Shown: positions 58,286-64,000 of the stretch, piece after piece
Layout of the letters: the number at the start of each line of letters is the position of its first letter
Position numbering within the stretch: the first letter of the stretch is position 1
Source of the DNA: Silvimonas amylolytica
Lineage (GTDB): Bacteria > Pseudomonadota > Gammaproteobacteria > Burkholderiales > Chitinibacteraceae
Reading direction: 5' to 3'
Assembly: GCF_014645555.1 (NCBI RefSeq)
Contig: NZ_BMLY01000001.1
Coordinates: 1,066,187-1,130,186 of the forward strand
Length of the DNA stretch: 64,000 nt
Program-made: the position numbers and the translations under genes
Notes under the pieces: model-generated
Told to the model about the DNA's origin: nothing
Databases searched by the model: none
Seen by the model: the letters and a program-made list of their open reading frames with translations, nothing else

Positions 58286-59803
58286 TCAGGCGGCCATGGC
58301 CGGCGCGGGAGCGGAACTCACCGGCAGCGCCAGCGAGAGCACTTTTTGTTCGTTGGCTTCACTGCGGGTCAACTCGCCGGTAATGCGGCCCTGGCACATG
58401 ACGGCAATGCGGTCGGACACGCCCAGCACTTCCGGTAGCTCGCTCGAGACCATCACAATGGCAACGCCCTTCTCCGCTAGTTGGTACAGCACCTGGTAGA
58501 TTTCATTCTTGGCGCCGACGTCGATCCCGCGGGTGGGCTCGTCGATGATCAAGACCTTGAGGTTTTGCTCGGCCAGCCAGCGCGCCAGAATGGCTTTTTG
58601 CTGGTTACCGCCGGACAAAAAGCGGATTTCCTGATGGCGGTGTGGCGTCTTGATACGCAGCAGCTTGATATAGCCTTCGGCCGTCGCGGCTTCAGCTTTG
58701 TCGTTCACAAAAAAGCCCCAGCGCCGATAGTGGCGGCGGCAGCTGATATTGATGTTTTCCGACACCGAGCGGCCGCCGATGATGCCCTGCTCCTTGCGGT
58801 CTTCCGGACAGAACACGAGGCCAGCGCGAATGGCGGCATTGATGTTGTCGATACTGCCGCGCACATCCGCCAGCTTGACTTCGCCGCCACTGCGTTTATC
58901 CGCGCCGTAGATCAGTCGCATCAGTTCGCTGCGGCCCGCGCCCACCAGACCAAAAAAGCCCAGGATTTCGCCACGGCGCACACTGAAACTGGCCGGCTGC
59001 GGCACGCGCGCGCCAGCAATGCCCTTCACTTCAAAACAGGTATCACCCATTTCACGTGGGCGGTAATCGAAGATGTCGGTGATTTCACGGCCGACCATCT
59101 TGCTGACCAGTTCATCCCGCGTGACTTCGGCCAGTACGTTGTACTCAGCCACTTTGCGACCATCCCGGAAGATGGTGCAGCCATCACACAATTCGAATAT
59201 CTCATCCAGGCGGTGCGAGATATAAATCAGCACCTTGCCTTGCGCGCGCAGGTCTTTGACCAGCTTGAACAGGATTTCCGTCTCGCGGTGCGAGAGCGAG
59301 CTGGTGGGTTCATCCAGCGCAATCACGGTGGCGTCACGCAGCACCGCCTTGCAGATTTCCACCATCTGGCGCTGGCCAATGGAGAGATCACGCAGCTTGG
59401 CTTCGGGGTCAATATCCACGCCAATGCGGGTCAGGTTTTCGCGCGTCCAGCGTATGGCCTCGCGCTTGTCGACAAAGCCCATGCGCGTGGGCATGTGCCC
59501 CAGCAAGAGGTTCTCCATCACGGAGAGTTCCGGCACGTATTGCAGTTCCTGGTGAATGATGGCGATGCCGGCAGCAATGGCATCGCGGCTGTTATGGAAC
59601 GCCTGCAATTTGCCATCTACAAACACCTGGCCTTCTTCAGGAATGTACTCACCGCCCAGGATTTTCAGGAGCGTGGATTTACCCGCTCCGTTCTCGCCCA
59701 GCAAGCCGTGCACTTTCCCTTTTTCCAGCGCAAAGCTGATGTCCTGCAGCGCTTTTACGCCGGGGAAGGACTTGCTGATCGATCTGAATTCAAGATATGA
59801 CAA
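58286..59803 (-). CDS. araG: AraG-type sugar ABC importer ATPase
   Basis: The 505-residue protein has two nucleotide-binding domains: first with Walker [18 protein letters not shown] and LDEPTSSLS; second with the degenerate [10 protein letters not shown], then LSGGNQQKA and [11 protein letters not shown], as in all sugar importer ATPases of this class. Start is TTG 59803 with GGAG 7 bases upstream; this gives 505 residues, like E. coli AraG (504). It powers sugar import. A 392-base gap with a duplicated element separates it from araF. Confidence 0.93.
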   Translation of the reverse strand: MSYLEFRSISKSFPGVKALQDISFALEKGKVHGLLGENGAGKSTLLKILGGEYIPEEGQVFVDGKLQAFHNSRDAIAAGIAIIHQELQYVPELSVMENLLLGHMPTRMGFVDKREAIRWTRENLTRIGVDIDPEAKLRDLSIGQRQMVEICKAVLRDATVIALDEPTSSLSHRETEILFKLVKDLRAQGKVLIYISHRLDEIFELCDGCTIFRDGRKVAEYNVLAEVTRDELVSKMVGREITDIFDYRPREMGDTCFEVKGIAGARVPQPASFSVRRGEILGFFGLVGAGRSELMRLIYGADKRSGGEVKLADVRGSIDNINAAIRAGLVFCPEDRKEQGIIGGRSVSENINISCRRHYRRWGFFVNDKAEAATAEGYIKLLRIKTPHRHQEIRFLSGGNQQKAILARWLAEQNLKVLIIDEPTRGIDVGAKNEIYQVLYQLAEKGVAIVMVSSELPEVLGVSDRIAVMCQGRITGELTRSEANEQKVLSLALPVSSAPAPAMAA

Positions 59804-59947
59804 GGGATTTCTCCGCTTCAAGCATCCCGGCTGGCACGCCAGGCGTTTCTTTGGCAGAGATCGCCAGCGCTGCTTTACGCCGCCCAGGTTGGCGTCAAAG
59901 CAGGCACTGGCGAATCTGCGTTTTACTCGTTAAACACCGATGCATCG

Positions 59948-60190
59948 GGCGTAGCGAGCATGAACCAGGTTGCTGTCGGCCAGCGCGCAGTGACCAGAAC
60001 GTACGTCGGTACGTGAGGATCACGAGCACTGCCCGGCAGCAAGATGGTCATGCGCAGTAGCCCAACCACAGTCTCAGGCGTAGCGAGCGTGAGTCAGGTT
60101 GAGTGAGGCCAGCGCACAGCCACCGGAACGTACGGTTGGTACGTGAGGATGGCGAGCACTGACCGATCTCAAGATGACTTACGCGCGGTA
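59948..60190. repeat. imperfect tandem duplication between araF and araG
   Basis: Two copies of a unit of about 115 bp spaced by 130 bases (59948-60062 and 60077-60190). Both begin GGCGTAGCGAGC-like and end AAGATG...GTAGCCC. Both keep an inverted repeat ACGTAC/GTACGT (about 60000 and 60130) with different 4-5-base loops, so pairing is conserved while the loop varies. The rest of the gap 59804-60195 holds no gene. Confidence 0.8.
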
Positions 60191-60195
60191 GCCCC

Positions 60196-61188
60196 TCACT
60201 CCAGGCCCATTTCTTTGCGGACTTCGGTGGCATTGTCGCGAGTCATCAACATGCCAGTGGTCAAAGTCAGTGCCGGCGGTGCCTTGCCGTCCTTGATCCA
60301 GTTGTACATGTTCATGCTGGTTTCATAGCCATGACGCTTCGGGCTGATCAGCACGGTGCCAAAGAAGCCGGTCTTCTCGGACTTCTTGAACTCGTTGAGC
60401 GCAGACTGGCTGCCACCGATACCGATACCGATCATGTTGTCGGCCTTGGCGCCTTGACCTTCTGCGGCGCGCACGGCACCCAGCACAGCTTCATCGTTCA
60501 GACCGAACGACAGCCAGTGCTTGTAGTTCGGGTGCTGAGTGATCGCCACGTTGGCGGCGTTGAACGCAGCTTCAGTGTCGGTCTTGGCTTGCGGCGCGTT
60601 GATGATATTGGCCTTCGGGAAGCCGCCAGCAGTCAGCGCAGCAATCGCGCCATCAGTACGGTCCTTGGCGGTCGGCAGTTGGTCGTAAGAGATGCGGATC
60701 GCGCCCACTTCGTTCAGGTTCCAGCCGCGCTTTTTCATCTCGGCAATCATGGCGGAGCCGACTTGCTCGCCAATCTTGTAGGCCGAAATACCCATGTGCG
60801 GTACGGATTCCATCGGCTTGCCGGAGCCATCGACAAAGCGGTCATCCACGCTCATGACCTTCAGGTCATATTGCTTGGCGCGGGCAACAATCGCCGGGCC
60901 CAGCTTCACGTCTGGTGCGCAAATGATGAAACCCTGAGCATGTTGAGCGCCCAGGTTATCAATGGCAGACAACACCTTGTCGCCGCTCGGCACGCCAATC
61001 TTCACCAGGGTGAAACCCTTTTCCTTGGCGGCTTGTTCGGCAAACTTCCACTCGTCCTGGAACCACGGTTCTTCAGCCTGTTTCACCAGAAAACCGATCT
61101 TGACTTGATCTGCTGCGTGCAAAGCCGGTGCGATCAGCGCTGCTGCCAAACCCAGTGCGCCGCAGATCTTTTTGAGTTGCTGCTTCAT
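60196..61188 (-). CDS. araF: AraF-type sugar-binding periplasmic protein
   Basis: The 330-residue protein has a signal peptide (ICGALGLAAALIAPALHA) and follows E. coli AraF closely: KIGFLVKQAEEPWFQDEWKFAEQAAKEKG, GFIICAPDVKLGPAIVARAKQYDLKVMSVDDRFV, MKKRGWNLNEVG, HWLSFGLNDEAVLGAVRAAEGQG. AraF binds L-arabinose and also D-galactose and D-fucose. As all enzymes here are of the galactose pathway, D-galactose is the probable physiological ligand. First importer gene, 274 bases after dgoK. Confidence 0.93.
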   Translation of the reverse strand: MKQQLKKICGALGLAAALIAPALHAADQVKIGFLVKQAEEPWFQDEWKFAEQAAKEKGFTLVKIGVPSGDKVLSAIDNLGAQHAQGFIICAPDVKLGPAIVARAKQYDLKVMSVDDRFVDGSGKPMESVPHMGISAYKIGEQVGSAMIAEMKKRGWNLNEVGAIRISYDQLPTAKDRTDGAIAALTAGGFPKANIINAPQAKTDTEAAFNAANVAITQHPNYKHWLSFGLNDEAVLGAVRAAEGQGAKADNMIGIGIGGSQSALNEFKKSEKTGFFGTVLISPKRHGYETSMNMYNWIKDGKAPPALTLTTGMLMTRDNATEVRKEMGLE

Positions 61189-61462
61189 CTTGGTCGAACC
61201 TCCATCAGTCCCGTTGCCGGGGTTGGTTTTCAGATTGCCGCGGTGCGGCTATCCGTTGTCGACCGGCGTCGTGCGCCGGCTTCTGCTGCATCACCTGGCA
61301 GAGCCATGCAGCTATTTATTCGCGTTCATCCAGACCGCGCTGGCGGCGTTATGCTCACTTGCCGTGCCCCTCAGTCCTGTCTGCGCTGGCACGCCTTGCC
61401 AGCGCGGCCCGGCTGAAAGTGCCTTTGCTCTTTGATCGGGCAACAAACTCGTTACCGTGTCT
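61189..61462. other. intergenic region between dgoK and araF
   Basis: 274 bases with no supported gene. It separates dgoK from the importer genes and could hold a second promoter for araFGH; I see no clear box pair. A CGCTGGC/GCCAGCG inverted arrangement near 61384-61404 may form a hairpin after dgoK. Confidence 0.4.
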
Positions 61463-62461
61463 TCAGCCCAATAAGCCCCGGGCGCGCGCCACATCAATGA
61501 CGCCAAAACCGGCCAGGTTGGCTTGCTGGTCTTCATCGGTGACCAGAATGCGGCCGGAGAAAAAATCGTCGTGCTTGACGAGAAGCGCCAGCGCTTCGCG
61601 CAGCATGGCTTTGCCCGTCACCACAAACTGGGTGCCGGGTGTCATGCCAATCGCGCTGGAGTTTTTCAGGGTCAAGAGGTCTGCGCCCAGCACCGCGCCC
61701 AACAGGAAGTTGGCGCGGGCATTGCGCTCGTAAATGGTGAACTGGTCGAGAATCCGGACCGTGAAACAGGCGCGGCCAAGGCCGATCTTGCCGGCAGAGC
61801 GGGCGCCGGCCAGCAACATTTCGGTGTCGATTTCGGTGGCGAAATCGCTATCGAGCGATCCAGCCAGAATGGTGTTGTGGGTAATCACGTGCAGCAGTTC
61901 ACCCGCCAGCGTGGTAACACAACCCGTGATGCGGCGCTCGTCATCCACATGCACAAATTTGGAGTGCGAACCGGGCAGCACCATGACGGTTGGACGGTCG
62001 ATATTCAAGCGCGAAATCAGCGCAATGGTCTCGACTTCCTCGCCCCGCATCATGTCCATGGCCTCGCAGTTATGCAGACCAATGTTGTCAACACGGTTAC
62101 GTACACCTGGCACAAACCAGATCGGCTTGTCGCAGACTTCGGGGATAGTGGCCTCACGCATGGCGGCGGCCAGGTCTGCGCGGCCCGCCGGCGCCAGCAC
62201 GTGCGGGATCTCATATAGACCGACATTGGATGTGATCATGCCGGATGCCAGCACCAGATCCACCGCACTCATACTGGTGTTGGCTTTCTCCAGCGCTGCA
62301 GCAATGGTTTCACGCACGCCATTTTGCAAAGTCACCGCGCTACCGGTAATGGCCGTGTCCCGCACTCCGACCTGGCGCGCCGCCTGGCAGATGGCCTCGG
62401 CATTGCGCCACAGGGTGACACGCGTATTGGTAGTACCGGTATCGATGGTGAGGATGTTCAT
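61463..62461 (-). CDS. dgoK: 2-dehydro-3-deoxygalactonokinase
   Basis: The 332-residue sugar kinase follows DgoK: N-terminal phosphate loop LTIDTGTTNTRVTLW, SGMITSNVGLYEIPHV, GLHNCEAMDMMRGEEVETIAL, MVLPGSHSKFVHVDD, TLAGELLHVITHNTIL. It phosphorylates 2-keto-3-deoxygalactonate to the substrate of DgoA. It is longer than E. coli DgoK (292). ATG 62461 is chosen by alignment to the family start; the ribosome binding site is weak. It is the first gene of the row, divergent from the LysR regulator with 107 bases between. Confidence 0.9.
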   Translation of the reverse strand: MNILTIDTGTTNTRVTLWRNAEAICQAARQVGVRDTAITGSAVTLQNGVRETIAAALEKANTSMSAVDLVLASGMITSNVGLYEIPHVLAPAGRADLAAAMREATIPEVCDKPIWFVPGVRNRVDNIGLHNCEAMDMMRGEEVETIALISRLNIDRPTVMVLPGSHSKFVHVDDERRITGCVTTLAGELLHVITHNTILAGSLDSDFATEIDTEMLLAGARSAGKIGLGRACFTVRILDQFTIYERNARANFLLGAVLGADLLTLKNSSAIGMTPGTQFVVTGKAMLREALALLVKHDDFFSGRILVTDEDQQANLAGFGVIDVARARGLLG

Positions 62462-62530
62462 ACTGGTGCATGGGTCCGTTCTTGTTGCACCTATTTGAAA
62501 CTTTCGTAGCCTCACTATGCAAACTACATA

Positions 62531-62569
62531 TTTGATGCCTATCATCAAAAAAAATTTGATGAGTCATCA
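62531..62569. promoter_or_regulatory. palindromic operator pair between dgoK and lysR
   Basis: TTTGATG (62531-62537) and CATCAAA (62543-62549) form a perfect 7-bp palindrome with a 5-base centre. A second pair TGATG (62557-62561) and CATCA (62565-62569) has a 3-base centre and overlaps the regulator's start codon. This fits a LysR-type site with an autoregulatory second site; no known consensus is claimed. Confidence 0.6.
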
Positions 62570-63459
62570 TGCCTCGACGTTTACCCCCGCTTAATGCATT
62601 GCGCATGTTTGAAGTCGCTGCCCGCTTGATGAGTTTTACGCAAGCGGCCAACGAATTGCATGTGACCAACGCTGCTGTCAGTCACCAGATGAAACAGTTG
62701 GAAGCTTTTCTGGGCGTGCCACTGTTTGAACGGCGCAACAACCAGCTAACGCTAACGGCGGCTGGAGAAGCTTATTTGCCGCGGGTTCGCGAAGCATTCA
62801 GGGCGTTGCAACAAGCCACTGACATGCTGCTGGATGACAAGACCATCACGCTTAAAGTGGCAGTCCCGCCTACCTTCGGGACCAAGTGGCTGGTCCCCCG
62901 TTTGTATCGCTTTTTGAATCTGCACCCGGACATTCGGGTGGAGGTCAGCACCGAACACGAACGGGATTACCTGCACAACGACATCACCATTGATTACCGC
63001 CAGGTACATTCACCTGACTTGATTGTCGAAAGATTTACGTCAAGTACGGTGTTCCCGGTATGTAGTCCATCTTTGCAAGCTACGTTGCGCACCCCTGCAG
63101 ACTTGTCAAAACACACCCTGCTGCACGACCGTGGCCCGCAGCGGCACGCGCATTTACCCAACTGGCAACAGTGGCTGGAAGAAACGGGTCTGGCAGGGAT
63201 TGACGCCACCCGCGGCCCGGCATTCTCAGACTCGCAAATGACCCTGCAATGCGCCATTGATGGTCAAGGTGTCGCGCTGGGGCAACGCATTCTGGTCGAG
63301 TACGACATTGCCGCCGGCCGGCTGATCAAGCCTTTGCCGACCGAGGTCTCGCTACGGGTGCCCTACTACTTGATCTTCTCTCACACTGCGCCAGAGAACC
63401 CAGGGTTTGCCGCATTTCGGGCATGGCTGATTGCCGAGGCCATGCGCAGCGAGGATTGA
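62569..63459 (+). CDS. LysR family regulator, GcvA-like
   Basis: The 296-residue regulator has an N-terminal winged helix-turn-helix (LPPLNALRMFEVAARLMSFTQAANELHVTNAAVSHQMKQLEAFLGVPLFERR) and a C-terminal ligand-binding domain with the GcvA-group features VAVPPTFGTKWLVPRLYRFLNLHPDIRVEVST and ITIDYRQVHSPDLIVERF. It is divergent from dgoK and the shared 107-base gap contains two palindromes, so it very likely controls the galactose genes and itself. The effector is probably galactose or a pathway intermediate; this is inference. Confidence 0.92.
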   Translation: MPRRLPPLNALRMFEVAARLMSFTQAANELHVTNAAVSHQMKQLEAFLGVPLFERRNNQLTLTAAGEAYLPRVREAFRALQQATDMLLDDKTITLKVAVPPTFGTKWLVPRLYRFLNLHPDIRVEVSTEHERDYLHNDITIDYRQVHSPDLIVERFTSSTVFPVCSPSLQATLRTPADLSKHTLLHDRGPQRHAHLPNWQQWLEETGLAGIDATRGPAFSDSQMTLQCAIDGQGVALGQRILVEYDIAAGRLIKPLPTEVSLRVPYYLIFSHTAPENPGFAAFRAWLIAEAMRSED

Positions 63460-63620
63460 CTCAGCTCAAAAAGAGCGCCGTTGATACACGGGAAGACCTT
63501 GCAACTGTCATGCTATTTGCCCACGTACAGCCGGAAATAAGTGCAATTTTCAATGGCTTATGGATAAATGCCGCGATCATGGGCATTTGCCTACACAACC
63601 ATTCCGTTTGAAAGACTGGC

Positions 63621-63842
63621 ATGCCTGCAAGGACCTACATCTACAAACGTCGCGTTATCACCTGCCTGCCTGGCACGATCGTCACCGGGTTTATCTGCCC
63701 GTTTGTGATCAGCGAAACCAGCGCAGAGTGGTCTGGCACGCCGCCATTGCGATTTCCATCATTGAACGTGTGTCGCACGCCTGAAGAAGCGGTAAAACAC
63801 GCGCATGAGTACGCCAAGGCCTGGATCGACGCCAATTTGTAG
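63621..63842 (+). CDS. small hypothetical protein (73 aa)
   Basis: The 73-residue ORF starts at ATG 63621. The N-terminal part is beta-like (TYIYKRRVITCLPGTIVTGFICPFVIS) and the end is helical with PEEAVKHAHEYAKAWIDANL, a type seen in many short betaproteobacterial proteins of unknown role. The ribosome binding site is weak (GAAAGA). Placed between the LysR gene and the tRNA-Glu terminator; no function can be given. Confidence 0.6.
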   Translation: MPARTYIYKRRVITCLPGTIVTGFICPFVISETSAEWSGTPPLRFPSLNVCRTPEEAVKHAHEYAKAWIDANL

Positions 63843-63897
63843 TTGTCGGGAAAACAGAGAAAAAGAAAGAGGAAAGAGGAAGCGTCTTGTGGCAGAA

Positions 63898-63924
63898 ACA
63901 AAAAAAGACCGCTTTCGCGATCTT
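63898..63924 (-). terminator. rho-independent terminator of the tRNA gene
   Basis: On the minus strand AAGATCGC, loop GAAA, GCGGTCTT (one G-U pair; 63905-63924), followed by a run of seven T. It lies 17 bases past the tRNA-Glu 3' end. Confidence 0.88.
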
Positions 63925-63940
63925 GTTCAGTGGTGCCTGA

Positions 63941-64000
63941 TGGCGTCCCCACGGGGATTCGAACCCCGGTTATCGCCGTGAAAGGGCGGTGTCCTAGGCC
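63941..64000 (-). tRNA. tRNA-Glu(UUC), 3' part
   Basis: Reading the minus strand from base 64000 gives the D-arm end, an anticodon arm with loop CTTTCAC (anticodon TTC), T-arm with GGTTCGAATCC, acceptor strand and encoded CCA (63943-63941). The sequence follows proteobacterial tRNA-Glu. The 5' acceptor strand and first part of the D-arm lie beyond the window, so the gene is cut by the window end. The outermost anticodon stem pair appears as C-A rather than C-G. Confidence 0.93.

Noticed and set aside
58481..59800. 439-residue plus-strand frame opposite araG
   Set aside because: Antisense shadow; the araG frame has all ATPase motifs.
59948..60190. CRISPR-like array
   Set aside because: Only two long imperfect copies are present, with no short regular repeats, spacers or cas genes.
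63941..64000. tRNA-Glu as an integration site of a genomic island
   Set aside because: No integrase, direct repeat of the tRNA 3' end or island-type genes are seen on the window side.

Overview
The window looks like a chromosomal segment of a free-living betaproteobacterium, probably of the Neisseriales/Chromobacteriaceae type. This is inferred from moderately high GC, protein-family content and a tRNA-Glu of proteobacterial type; no rRNA or marker gene settles it. There is no phage, plasmid, intact insertion sequence or CRISPR array. The only mobile-like material is small dispersed inverted repeats and intergenic repeat mosaics.

Layout. 1-5660 (+): an overlapping sensory operon of a hybrid histidine kinase (5' end outside the window), CheR methyltransferase, a CheB catalytic domain without receiver, and a receiver-kinase. 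5626-7771 (-): tyrosinase coupled to a DUF2182 membrane protein. 7988-25.4 kb: mixed housekeeping and accessory genes (heterodimeric MdlAB-type ABC exporter, questin-oxidase-like protein, M13 peptidase, RimJ, UvrD-like helicase, Lrp regulator, a fused phosphoesterase, a family 3 solute-binding protein, a beta-lactamase-fold hydrolase, a COG4705 membrane protein). 25.7-29.8 kb: an internally duplicated exported protein and a four-gene OsmVWXY-type quaternary-amine ABC importer. 30.2-33.6 kb: alpha/beta hydrolase with a cysteine nucleophile, a MASE1-PAS membrane protein with no output domain, and two small genes.

33.7-52.3 kb is an arginine locus. The succinyltransferase pathway operon (aruF, aruG, astD, astB, astE) lies beside an ArgR-type AraC regulator and a basic amino acid ABC importer (aotJ, aotQ, aotM, aotP) with a DadA-like dehydrogenase inside it. 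Divergently placed are an AstE-like deacylase, an ornithine-cyclodeaminase-family dehydrogenase, a DauR-type PAS-HTH regulator and a short NAD-glutamate dehydrogenase. Together they could import L- and D-arginine, interconvert them through 2-ketoarginine, degrade L-arginine to glutamate and feed glutamate into the TCA cycle. The aminotransferase AstC/AruC is absent here.

52.4-63.5 kb is a galactose (De Ley-Doudoroff) locus: dgoK, an AraFGH-type importer, SDR galactose dehydrogenase, SMP-30 lactonase, a second SDR, dgoA and dgoD, with a divergent LysR regulator. A 637-base repeat mosaic splits this gene row, and a duplicated 130-bp element lies between araF and araG. The window ends with a small hypothetical gene and the 3' part of a tRNA-Glu on the minus strand.
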